Assembly: GCA_015520985.1 (NCBI GenBank)
Contig: WAOY01000180.1
Coordinates: 1-14,870, forward strand
Length of the DNA: 14,870 nucleotides
Source: DHVE2 group archaeon
GTDB lineage: Archaea; Thermoplasmatota; Thermoplasmata; Thermoplasmatales; Aciduliprofundaceae
Direction: 5' to 3'
A program made the position numbers and the translations under genes. Position 1 is the first letter of the stretch. Each line of letters starts with the position of its first letter. Shown here in pieces: positions 6,825 to 14,180 of the stretch. The notes under the pieces were generated by a model, which had not been told where the DNA came from, ran no database searches, and saw only the letters and a program-made list of their open reading frames with translations.

Positions 6825-8170
6825 AAAGATTGTTGATGGCACTGCTTCTCATAGCGCTGCTAAGCGTGGTGAGCGGCTCCGTGCTCGGGGCGGTTAATGT
6901 GAAGGAGGAGAAGTGGAACAGCCATGAGTACACCACAACTTCGCTGGATAAGGCGAATCTGGTGGTTGGAACGGATTACATATTCGAGTACGTGGCCGAT
7001 GATGGGAGCACACCCTCAAATGTGACCTGGATCATCGTGAGCGTTGAGGACGGCACGCAGACCGTTTACATGGGCAACCCCGTCAGGATATCCTTCCCCA
7101 CATCCGGAAATTACAACGTGACCGTTAAGATGGGCAGCACAGTGGTCTATTCTTCCGGGACAATCAAGGTGCACGAGGGTCCCCTGGGCATGGCCCTCGC
7201 GTTGATAGGTGCGGGAATAGCCGTTGGCGCATCCGGAATGGGTGCCGCCATTGGTGTGGGTATCGCCGGGGCCAGCGGTGCGGCCGCCGTGGCCGAGGAC
7301 AAGAACAGATTCCGCAACGCCTTCATATTCCAGGCCTTCCCCCAGACCCAGGGTATCTACGGCCTGCTCGTTGGTATCTTGATTCTCATGTCCACTGGTG
7401 CCCTCACCGGTGGGGGCCTTCTGCCCACCGCGGACATCCCCGTGGGTGCCGGTCTTATGGCCCTGGGCGCCGGGCTCTCCGTGGGCATCGCCGGCCTGAG
7501 CGCCATAGGTCAGGGCATCGTGGCAGGTACTGGCATCGGGGGCACAAGGAAGCAGGGCACCATGGGTAAGGCCGTGGTTTTCACAGTTCTCCCGGAAACT
7601 CAGGCCATATACGGTCTCCTGGTTGCCATCCTGCTCTGGCTTGGAATGAACGCCATGATAAGTGGGAGCACCACCCCGTCCTTCGCCCTGGCCATGGGTA
7701 TCGCAGCCGTTGGTGTGGGCCTGGGCATGGGTCTGAGCGGAATAACCGCCATAGGTCAGGGCATCGCCGCGTCTTCGGGCTCAGCCGCGACGGCGCAGAA
7801 TCCCAAGGCATTTGGAAGCTCTATACTATTCGCCGTGCTGCCCGAGACGCAGTCCATATACGCCCTGCTTGCCGCGATCCTGGTGATAATGAACATGGGC
7901 CTTATGTCGGGCATTGCCCCTATCAAATCGCCCTTCCAGGCCATGCTCATAGGTATAGGTGTCCTGGGTATTGGCTTCTCCGTGGGTCTCGCCGGGATAA
8001 GCGGTATCGGTCAGGGTATCACCGCGGGATCCGGTGTGGCGGCGTACGTGAAGGACCCGAGCACCAGGACCAAGAGCATAATGCTGTCCGTGATGAGCGA
8101 GACATACGCCATCTTCGGTCTGCTGATGGCGATCCTGATAATGATGGCCCTCCACATCATAGGAGGATGA
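6821..8170 (+). CDS. atpK: A-type ATP synthase subunit K: signal peptide, external PKD-like domain and four ring hairpins
   Basis: Subunit K (AhaK, proteolipid) forms the rotating membrane ring. Most are one or two hairpins of 80-160 aa; this one is 449 aa. Residues 1-24 are a signal peptide (MKRLLMALLL..., possible cleavage near VLGA). Residues 25-118 are a beta-rich domain with PKD-like FPTSGNYNVTV and two Asn-Val-Thr sequons (Asn67, Asn99). Four hairpins follow at about 122-195, 207-280, 287-362 and 373-446, spaced 82-86 aa apart. The ion carboxylates are Glu259, Glu342 and Glu428, and the partner Gln in the first helices is Gln231, Gln313 and Gln398 (GQG). Hairpin 1 has Gln175 and Val146 at these places. 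PETQ in hairpins 2 and 3 and SETY in hairpin 4 resemble Na+-type V/A-ATPase sites. Family membership is secure; ion type and stoichiometry are inferred. Confidence 0.93.
   Translation: MKRLLMALLLIALLSVVSGSVLGAVNVKEEKWNSHEYTTTSLDKANLVVGTDYIFEYVADDGSTPSNVTWIIVSVEDGTQTVYMGNPVRISFPTSGNYNVTVKMGSTVVYSSGTIKVHEGPLGMALALIGAGIAVGASGMGAAIGVGIAGASGAAAVAEDKNRFRNAFIFQAFPQTQGIYGLLVGILILMSTGALTGGGLLPTADIPVGAGLMALGAGLSVGIAGLSAIGQGIVAGTGIGGTRKQGTMGKAVVFTVLPETQAIYGLLVAILLWLGMNAMISGSTTPSFALAMGIAAVGVGLGMGLSGITAIGQGIAASSGSAATAQNPKAFGSSILFAVLPETQSIYALLAAILVIMNMGLMSGIAPIKSPFQAMLIGIGVLGIGFSVGLAGISGIGQGITAGSGVAAYVKDPSTRTKSIMLSVMSETYAIFGLLMAILIMMALHIIGG
6893..7174 (+). other. Extracytoplasmic PKD-like domain within AtpK
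   Basis: About 94 residues lie between the signal peptide and the first ring helix. They contain alternating hydrophobic/polar strands (DYIFEYVADD, NVTWIIVSVE, PVRISFPTSGNYNVTVKM, TIKVHEG), two N-glycosylation sequons and no cysteines. Because the hairpin ends of K subunits face away from the cytoplasm, the domain would sit on the outer mouth of the ring. The fold call is by pattern only. Confidence 0.5.
7184..8167 (+). repeat. Four tandem proteolipid hairpin repeats in atpK
   Basis: The ring part consists of four diverged copies, about 82-86 codons each. Copies 2 and 3 still share an identical 20-base stretch (7501-7520 and 7747-7766) around the GQG codons, which fits in-frame duplication of an ancestral hairpin. 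Copies 1 and 4 differ in the ion-site residues. Confidence 0.8.
8162..8166 (+). promoter_or_regulatory. Shine-Dalgarno for atpE
   Basis: GGAGG sits within the last codons of atpK, 8 nt before ATG 8175. Confidence 0.5.
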
Positions 8171-8174
8171 TCCG

Positions 8175-8762
8175 ATGGAAGACGCCGTTGAGAGGATCAT
8201 AGAGAAGATACGCGAGGACGTGCGGTGGAAGATCGAGGAGATCGAGAGGGACGCTAAGCAGAAGATCGAGAGGATAAAGAGCGAGGAATATGCGCGCTGG
8301 GAGAGAGAAAGGGAGAAGATGGAGCACGACGCCGCGCGCGAGGTGGAGGGCATAAGGAGTCTCATCATATCCCGGGCAAACCTCGAGGGCAAGAGGGAAC
8401 TGATGGATGCCCGGGAGGAAGTGATGAACCGCGTGGTTGAGAACATAAAGAGGAACGCCAGGAACTCCGATAAGTACCCCGGGTACCTGGAGAGCCGCAT
8501 AAGGGATGCGCGGGAGGTATTCGGGGACGAGTTCGTAATAGTGTGCATACCCGAGGACAAGGCCAGGGTGGACGCCATCGTGTCAAAGGTGGCCCCGGGC
8601 GCTAAGGTGGAGATGGGCCCCGTGAAGCACGGCGGAATAATAGTAAGGGACGCTGAGGGCACGAGGACGGTGGACTACAGCATCGATGCCCTTGTGGAGC
8701 GGCGGATGAACGACATAAGGAAGATGATTGTTGAGAGGCTCTTCGAGGGAGAGTATGCTTGA
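8175..8762 (+). CDS. atpE: A-type ATP synthase subunit E (peripheral stalk)
   Basis: Subunit E (AhaE) pairs with H in the peripheral stalk and binds the top of the catalytic head. The 195-aa protein has a long charged coiled coil in residues 1-85 (REDVRWKIEEIERDAKQKIE and so on) and a mixed alpha/beta C-terminal domain with EFVIVCIPEDKARVDAIV, GGIIVRDAEGTRTVDYSID and a final helix ERRMNDIRKMIVERLFEG. This arrangement and length are typical. It starts 4 nt after atpK. Its stop is embedded in the start of atpC (ATGCTTGA). Confidence 0.92.
   Translation: MEDAVERIIEKIREDVRWKIEEIERDAKQKIERIKSEEYARWEREREKMEHDAAREVEGIRSLIISRANLEGKRELMDAREEVMNRVVENIKRNARNSDKYPGYLESRIRDAREVFGDEFVIVCIPEDKARVDAIVSKVAPGAKVEMGPVKHGGIIVRDAEGTRTVDYSIDALVERRMNDIRKMIVERLFEGEYA
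8745..8751 (+). promoter_or_regulatory. Shine-Dalgarno deciding the atpC start
   Basis: GAGGGAG stands 3 nt before ATG 8755. This selects ATG 8755 over the in-frame upstream start at 8728 and leaves the hydrophobic helix as the true N-terminus. Confidence 0.5.
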
Positions 8763-9843
8763 CGCCTACACCCTGACCCTGATGGGCATAGCGGCCGCAT
8801 TCATTGCCGTTCTGATCGCCGTAATAGTCTTCATGGGGTACCTGCGCAAGATACTGAGCATCGCCTCCTTCATGGGTCCCAACGCGACCATATTTGCAAT
8901 AGGCTCAAAGTATACAGATCCCGAGGGCATAGGCAAGCTCCTGGAGATGACCACGGTGACCGAGGTGATCGCGGACGCCAAGAAGGAGGGCTATGTGATA
9001 GAAGACGAGGAGAACGCGGATGTGGAAATTGACAGGCAGATGCTCAGGATGATGAACGATGTCATCTCCATGCTCCCCGAGGGTGTGAGGGAGTTCGCAG
9101 AGGTCTACATGCTCAAGTTCGATGCCAACATAGTGAAGAGGATCCTCCGTGCCAAGGCAGCCGGGGTACCCAAGAACAAGATATACGAGAGCGTCTACGA
9201 GGGGAAGCACATAACGAAGACCATAATCAGCCACATGGTGGAGGCCACCAGCATAGAGGACGCGATAACCGCGCTGGATGCCACACCCTTCCGCGATGCG
9301 ATAGACGTCTGGAACGAGACCAACAACCTCCACGCCGTGGACATAGCCCTGGATCGAATATTCCTTGAGGGCCTGATGGATGCCAGGAGCAGCCTGGACG
9401 AGGACAGCAGGGAGGCGGTGGAGAAAACGCTCTCCATCATGGTTGACGTCTACAACCTGAAGGTCCTCGTGAGGGGTAATTTCCTGGGGCTGGACGTGGA
9501 GAAGTACCTGGTATCTGGTGGTTACGAGCTTGATTCCTGGAAGCTGAAGAACATGGCCGAGGCTCGCAGCCTTGAGGAGATGCTTGGCAACCTTGAGGGC
9601 ACCTCCTACTCCTTCCTACGGGATGCGCAGGATCCCTTTGAGGTGGAGATCCTCCTGGATCGCTACCTCCTGGACAAGGCCAAGGAGATAGGGATGGTTT
9701 ACGCCACGTCCTCGGGGCCAGCGATGATGTTCCTTATATCCAAGGAGTACGAGGCCAGGAACCTTAAGGCGATAATCAAGGGGTTCCAGGAAGGCTTGCC
9801 GAAGGACAGGATTGAAAGGCTTCTGGTGGGTGTTGCCTCATGA
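8755..9843 (+). CDS. atpC: A-type ATP synthase subunit C with an N-terminal transmembrane helix
   Basis: Subunit C (AhaC, equal to V-ATPase d) couples the central shaft to the K ring. The 362-aa protein has the usual all-alpha body, including the repeated helical bundles, LDRIFLEGLMDA, LDRYLLDKAK and the C-terminal ISKEYEARNLKAIIKGFQEG, which is diagnostic. Unusually, residues 7-30 (LTLMGIAAAFIAVLIAVIVF and onward) form a clear transmembrane segment followed by the positive YLRK, so the body should be cytoplasmic. The soluble Thermus homologue (about 320 aa) lacks this; I recall longer C subunits in some methanogens but cannot check them. The gene overlaps atpE at its start and atpF (ATGA) at its end. 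Confidence 0.9.
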   Translation: MLDAYTLTLMGIAAAFIAVLIAVIVFMGYLRKILSIASFMGPNATIFAIGSKYTDPEGIGKLLEMTTVTEVIADAKKEGYVIEDEENADVEIDRQMLRMMNDVISMLPEGVREFAEVYMLKFDANIVKRILRAKAAGVPKNKIYESVYEGKHITKTIISHMVEATSIEDAITALDATPFRDAIDVWNETNNLHAVDIALDRIFLEGLMDARSSLDEDSREAVEKTLSIMVDVYNLKVLVRGNFLGLDVEKYLVSGGYELDSWKLKNMAEARSLEEMLGNLEGTSYSFLRDAQDPFEVEILLDRYLLDKAKEIGMVYATSSGPAMMFLISKEYEARNLKAIIKGFQEGLPKDRIERLLVGVAS

Positions 9844-10160
9844 GGATCGTGGCCATAGGTGACCTGGATTTCATCGCCGGGTTCCAGCTCGCTGGCGTTA
9901 AGGATGTTTACGAGGCTTCAGATTCCTGGAAGGCCAGGAATGCCCTTGAGATGGTGCGCGAGATGCGCGATGTGGCCATTGTGATAATCCAGAGGAGGTT
10001 CGCAAAGGACCTTCGCGATTACCTGAACGAGTGGAAGTCCACCAAGGGGATTTACCCCGTCATACTGGAGCTCCCCGACCACAGGGAGAGGGGAGAGTAT
10101 GAGGATCCGATGCGTGATGTGATAAGGAGAGCTATAGGCGTAGATGTGATGAAGAGGTGA
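9840..10160 (+). CDS. atpF: A-type ATP synthase subunit F (central stalk)
   Basis: Subunit F (AhaF) binds the D shaft and modulates catalysis. The 106-aa protein has the Rossmann-like N-terminus [20 protein letters not shown], a [12 protein letters not shown] strand-helix, YPVILELPD, and a C-terminal helix with [16 protein letters not shown], all normal for the family. The start is an ATGA overlap with atpC, with only a weak GGTGGGTG (9825-9832) before it. This makes coupled translation likely. Its presence without a D gene in the operon is notable, because F and D form one complex. Confidence 0.92.
   Translation: MRIVAIGDLDFIAGFQLAGVKDVYEASDSWKARNALEMVREMRDVAIVIIQRRFAKDLRDYLNEWKSTKGIYPVILELPDHRERGEYEDPMRDVIRRAIGVDVMKR
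10154..10160 (+). promoter_or_regulatory. Shine-Dalgarno deciding the atpA start
   Basis: GAGGTGA includes the atpF stop and the alternative GTG at 10157. ATG 10166 follows after 5 nt and begins the expected [12 protein letters not shown], so ATG 10166 is taken as the start. Confidence 0.55.
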
Positions 10161-10165
10161 AGAGT

Positions 10166-11914
10166 ATGGGAAAGATAATCAGGGTCGCAGGACCTGTGGT
10201 GGTCGCCGACGGCATGAAGGGAAGCGAGATGTACGAAGTGGTGCGCGTTGGCGAAGAGGGACTGATAGGCGAAATAATCGCCCTGTCCGGGGATAGGGCG
10301 ACGATTCAGGTTTACGAGGAGACATCCGGCATCAAGCCCGGGGAGAAGGTGGAGCGCACTGGAGCACCGCTATCCGTGCTTCTCGGACCTGGCATAGTGG
10401 GGCAGATTTACGACGGTATCCAGAGGCCCCTCCCGGCGATAAAGGATATGATGGGCGACTTCATACAGCGCGGTGCCGACGTGCCCCCACTGGATTTCAA
10501 CAAGAAGTGGCATTTCGTTCCGAAAGTGAAGAAGGGGGACAGGGTAACCGGCGGCGATGTGCTTGGTGTGGTTAAAGAGACGAACCTTGTGGAGCACCGC
10601 GTGATGGTTCCTCCGGATCTATCTGGCACGGTGGATTTCATAATTGACGAGGGGGATTACACCATCGAGGAGGTCGTGGCGAAGGTTGGAGGAAAGGATG
10701 TTAAGATGTACCAGCGCTGGCCCGTGAGGATGCAGAGGCCCTTCAAGGAGAAATTAGATCCGTCGGAACTGCTCGTGACGGGTCAGAGAGTTCTCGATAC
10801 ATTTTTCCCGATTGCGAAGGGCGGCGCCGCCGCAATTCCGGGAGGTTTCGGAACTGGAAAGACGGTTACGCAGCACCAGCTGGCCAAGTGGAGCGACGCC
10901 GAGGTCATCGTGTACGTGGGGTGCGGAGAGCGCGGTAATGAGATGACCGAGGTGCTCGAGGATTTCCCCAAGCTCAAGGACCCGAAGACGGGAGAGCCGC
11001 TGATGAACCGAACGATACTGATTGCGAACACCTCCAACATGCCCGTTGCGGCCAGGGAGGCGAGCATTTACACGGGGATAACGATAGCGGAGTATTTCCG
11101 AGACATGGGCTACAACGTCGCACTCATGGCGGACTCCACCTCCCGCTGGGCCGAGGCCCTGAGGGAGATATCCGGGAGATTGGAGGAGATGCCCGGTGAG
11201 GAAGGATATCCCGCTTACCTGGCATCACGCCTGGCGGAGTTCTACGAACGCGCGGGATATGTGAAGATCCTCGGCTCCACCGAGAGAAAGGGCTCGGTTA
11301 CGGTGGTGGGCGCGGTATCCCCGCCCGGCGGAGATTTCAGCGAGCCCGTTACGCAGAACACCCTGCGCATCGTAAAGGTATTCTGGGCCCTGGACGCGGA
11401 CCTCGCGCACAAGAGGCACTTCCCATCCATTAACTGGCTTCGCTCGTACTCCCTCTACCTGAACACGGTGCGCGGGTGGTGGGAGAGGAATGTGGCCAAG
11501 GACTGGTACGAGCTCAGGAAGGAGGCCATGGGTATACTCCAGAGGGAAGCCGAACTTCAGGAGATAGTGCAGCTCGTGGGCCCAGACGCCCTTCCGGCGA
11601 GGGAGCAGGCATTGCTCGAAACTGCAAGATCACTCAGGGAGGACTTCCTCCAGCAGAACGCGTTCCACGAGGTCGATACATACTGCCCCGCGGACAAGCA
11701 GTACCACATGCTCCGCATAATCCTGAAGTTCCATCATCTCGCGACGGAGGCTGTTGAGAAGGGCGTGAGCATCGAGAAGATAAGAAAGCTGAAGGTGAAG
11801 GAGGACATCGCCTACATGGGCAGGATTCCCAACGATAAGTACCAGGAGGAGTTCCGCAGGATAGAGGAAGAGCTGGAGAGGGAGATATCCCGGCTCATTG
11901 AAGAGGTGAGATAA
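10166..11914 (+). CDS. atpA: A-type ATP synthase catalytic subunit A
   Basis: Subunit A (AhaA) holds the nucleotide sites that make or hydrolyse ATP in the A3B3 head. The 582-aa protein has the N-terminal beta-barrel ([16 protein letters not shown]), the A-type non-homologous insertion at about 110-190, and the P-loop GGFGTGKT at 226-233. It also has GCGERGNEM with the catalytic Glu255, a Walker-B-like [38 protein letters not shown], and a helical C-terminal domain. Length is normal and no intein interrupts the P-loop. The P-loop differs from the usual archaeal GPFGSGKT at two positions. It ends in TAA, directly abutting the ATG of atpB. Confidence 0.97.
   Translation: MGKIIRVAGPVVVADGMKGSEMYEVVRVGEEGLIGEIIALSGDRATIQVYEETSGIKPGEKVERTGAPLSVLLGPGIVGQIYDGIQRPLPAIKDMMGDFIQRGADVPPLDFNKKWHFVPKVKKGDRVTGGDVLGVVKETNLVEHRVMVPPDLSGTVDFIIDEGDYTIEEVVAKVGGKDVKMYQRWPVRMQRPFKEKLDPSELLVTGQRVLDTFFPIAKGGAAAIPGGFGTGKTVTQHQLAKWSDAEVIVYVGCGERGNEMTEVLEDFPKLKDPKTGEPLMNRTILIANTSNMPVAAREASIYTGITIAEYFRDMGYNVALMADSTSRWAEALREISGRLEEMPGEEGYPAYLASRLAEFYERAGYVKILGSTERKGSVTVVGAVSPPGGDFSEPVTQNTLRIVKVFWALDADLAHKRHFPSINWLRSYSLYLNTVRGWWERNVAKDWYELRKEAMGILQREAELQEIVQLVGPDALPAREQALLETARSLREDFLQQNAFHEVDTYCPADKQYHMLRIILKFHHLATEAVEKGVSIEKIRKLKVKEDIAYMGRIPNDKYQEEFRRIEEELEREISRLIEEVR
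11903..11909 (+). promoter_or_regulatory. Shine-Dalgarno for atpB
   Basis: GAGGTGA is 5 nt before ATG 11915 and lies in the last codons of atpA. The stop and start abut as TAA-ATG. Confidence 0.5.
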
Positions 11915-13291
11915 ATGGAGGTGGAGTATCGCACCATACGAGAAATCAAAGGTCCTCTGCTCATAGTGGAGAACACCAAGGACGTCGCTTACGGCGAGGT
12001 TGTGAAAATTCGTGGTCCCGATGGCAAGGAGCGCCTTGGGCAGGTTCTTGAAGCGAGGGAGAACATGGCTGTGGTGCAGGTATTCGAGGGCACCAGGGGC
12101 CTGGACATAAAGAACACCTCCGTGAAGTTCTTGGGCGATACCCTCAAGATAGGCGTCTCACTCGAGATGCTCGGCCGCGTTTTCGACGGTACCGGAAGGC
12201 CCATAGACGGCGGCCCGGATATCGTTCCGGAGGAGATGAGGGACATAAACGGATATCCAATTAACCCCGCTGCGAGAGAATATCCACGAGAATTCATACA
12301 GACGGGAATCTCCACAATAGACGGGATGAACACCCTGGTGAGGGGGCAGAAGCTGCCCATATTCTCCGGATCCGGTCTCCCGCACAATGAAATTGCGGCG
12401 CAGATCGCCAGGCAGGCGAAGGTGAGGGGCGAAGGGGAGAAATTCGCAGTGGTCTTCGTCGCCATGGGAATCACGGCGGAGGAGGCCAATTTCTTCCGCA
12501 GGGAGTTCGAGAGAACTGGCGCGCTGGAGAGGACTGTGCTTTTCCTCAACCTCGCCAATGACCCAGCGATAGAGCGCATAGTGATTCCGAGGATGGGGTT
12601 AACAGTCGCTGAGTACCTGGCTTTCGAGAAGGACATGCAGGTCCTGGTCATCCTCACCGACATGACCAACTACTGCGAGGCTCTTCGAGAGATTTCTGCG
12701 GCGAGGGAGGAGGTGCCGGGAAGGAGGGGTTATCCGGGATACATGTACACCGACCTTGCCACCATCTACGAGAGGGCCGGGAGAATTATCGGGAAGAAGG
12801 GGAGCATCACGCAGATCCCCATTCTCACCATGCCCGACGACGACATGACTCACCCCATTCCGGACCTCACGGGGTACATCACCGAGGGCCAGATTGTGCT
12901 GAGCCGCGAACTTCATCGCCGTGGCATCTACCCGCCGATTAACCCACTTCCATCCCTATCGCGTCTGATGAAGGAGGGTATCGGCGAGGGGAGAACCCGG
13001 GAGGATCACGCCGGTGTGGCCAACCAGCTGTACGCGGCTTACGCTGAAGGCCTTCGACTCCGCGACCTGGTGGCGGTGGTTGGCGAGGAAGCGCTCACTG
13101 AAGAGGACCGCATCCTGCTGAAATTCGCCGACGAGTTCGAGGCGAAGTTCATATCGCAGGGACGAGACGAGGACCGCAGCATAGAGGACACTCTTGGAAT
13201 CGCATGGAACCTCCTGGCCATGCTGCCGCGCAGCTACCTGAAGAAGATAGACAGGAAGTACATCGAGAAGTACCTTCCCAAATCCTCCTGA
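11915..13291 (+). CDS. atpB: A-type ATP synthase subunit B (regulatory, non-catalytic)
   Basis: Subunit B (AhaB) alternates with A in the head and supplies the arginine finger. The 458-aa protein has the beta-barrel start, [15 protein letters not shown] at 88-102, the degenerate loop SGSGLPHNE (151-159) replacing a Walker A, and [15 protein letters not shown]. It also has [34 protein letters not shown], and [12 protein letters not shown] with Arg350 as the likely finger. All are standard. It is the last gene of the operon here; the usual next gene, subunit D, is absent, and a T-run follows the stop at once. Confidence 0.97.
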   Translation: MEVEYRTIREIKGPLLIVENTKDVAYGEVVKIRGPDGKERLGQVLEARENMAVVQVFEGTRGLDIKNTSVKFLGDTLKIGVSLEMLGRVFDGTGRPIDGGPDIVPEEMRDINGYPINPAAREYPREFIQTGISTIDGMNTLVRGQKLPIFSGSGLPHNEIAAQIARQAKVRGEGEKFAVVFVAMGITAEEANFFRREFERTGALERTVLFLNLANDPAIERIVIPRMGLTVAEYLAFEKDMQVLVILTDMTNYCEALREISAAREEVPGRRGYPGYMYTDLATIYERAGRIIGKKGSITQIPILTMPDDDMTHPIPDLTGYITEGQIVLSRELHRRGIYPPINPLPSLSRLMKEGIGEGRTREDHAGVANQLYAAYAEGLRLRDLVAVVGEEALTEEDRILLKFADEFEAKFISQGRDEDRSIEDTLGIAWNLLAMLPRSYLKKIDRKYIEKYLPKSS

Positions 13292-13300
13292 TTTTTTATT
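13292..13300 (+). terminator. T-run terminator of the ATP synthase operon
   Basis: TTTTTTATT follows the atpB stop directly. Archaeal RNA polymerase stops at such T-runs on the non-template strand without needing a hairpin. It also covers the stop codon of the convergent cysteine-synthase-type gene. Confidence 0.55.
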
Positions 13301-14180
13301 CGATAACTTCCCGCAGTATTTTCGGGTACCTCACTATTGAATCCGCCACTATTGTAACGGGTCTGCACCCCTCGTCCCTCAGTTTCAGGGCGTGGTAAAA
13401 ATTTGCCCCAGAAGTTGGCCCGCCTGGTATACCCCGGGCCCAGAGGAGTTTCATGCCCTCAATTGCCTCCTGCGAGGAAACGTACCGTATCTCGTCGATG
13501 ACATTCTCCTCTATGGCTCTCTGCAAAAGCTCGGTGAAGTTGTGGTATGAGAACCCCTCCATGAACTCGCGATCCTCTTCCCTGCGGCCGGTGAGGATTT
13601 CCTGGGCGTAGGAGCCCTTGGGTATGAGCGCTATTACCCTTGCGTTATTTTTCTCCTTCAGGTACTTACCCGCGCCGTACACCGTTCCGCCGGTGCCAGA
13701 GCCCATAACGAAGCAGTCAGCGTAGGACGACTGCCTGGCAATTTCAGGGCCTGTGGTGCTGTAATGCGCTTTGAAGTTTGCCATGTTGCGCGTCTGGTCC
13801 AGGAATATTCCTCTTTCTTTCTTCGCTATCTTGCGCGCTAGTTCGTGGCCGTCCACCTCGGGAGGTACGAATGTCACCTCGGCACCGAACGCCTTTATCA
13901 TGTTCACCTTCTGCTCGCTCGTAGCCTCAGGGACAAGAATCTTCGCCCTGTACCCCAGAATCTTCGCGACCCAGGCCACCGAGATGCCGGTGTTGCCCGA
14001 TGTGTATTCCACCACGGTGCCCCCACGCTTAAGTTTCCTCGCGGCGTCGCGGATCATGAAAAGGGCAGTCCTGTCCTTGTGGCTTCCCGTGGGATTGAGG
14101 TATTCAAGCTTCAGGGATATGCCCTCAATCTTCACCATCGGTGTGTTCCCGATGAGCTCCAGCAGGGGCAATTCAATCAC
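13296..14180 (-). CDS. PLP-dependent cysteine synthase family enzyme (fold type II)
   Basis: The 294-aa protein belongs to the family that performs beta-replacement on O-acetylserine or O-phosphoserine (CysK/CysM), or related beta-elimination. It has the start [13 protein letters not shown], the PLP lysine Lys35 in NPTGSHKDR, the substrate loop TSGNTG (60-65), the phosphate-binding GSGTGGT (160-166), and GGPTSGAN near the end, where the cofactor-ring residue of this family usually lies. HKDR replaces the more common VKDR, and the protein is shorter than E. coli CysK. The acceptor substrate and exact reaction cannot be told from sequence. Its GTG start overlaps the ftsY stop by 8 bp, so the two are coupled; no Shine-Dalgarno is visible. 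Confidence 0.85.
   Translation of the reverse strand: MIELPLLELIGNTPMVKIEGISLKLEYLNPTGSHKDRTALFMIRDAARKLKRGGTVVEYTSGNTGISVAWVAKILGYRAKILVPEATSEQKVNMIKAFGAEVTFVPPEVDGHELARKIAKKERGIFLDQTRNMANFKAHYSTTGPEIARQSSYADCFVMGSGTGGTVYGAGKYLKEKNNARVIALIPKGSYAQEILTGRREEDREFMEGFSYHNFTELLQRAIEENVIDEIRYVSSQEAIEGMKLLWARGIPGGPTSGANFYHALKLRDEGCRPVTIVADSIVRYPKILREVIE

Noticed and set aside
7826..8662. 278-aa open frame on the minus strand opposite atpK and atpE
   Set aside because: It is antisense to two well-supported genes, is low-complexity (Ser/Ile/Leu-rich in its first half) and has no recognisable motif. It arises from the codon bias of the coding strand.
10841..10864. Possible intein at the subunit A P-loop, a known insertion site in Thermoplasma
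   Set aside because: The P-loop is continuous and the gene has normal length; no intein motifs are present.
13204..13398. Short plus-strand frame after atpB as a candidate subunit D
   Set aside because: Subunit D is about 200 aa of coiled coil; this 64-aa frame mostly overlaps atpB in another frame and shows no similarity.
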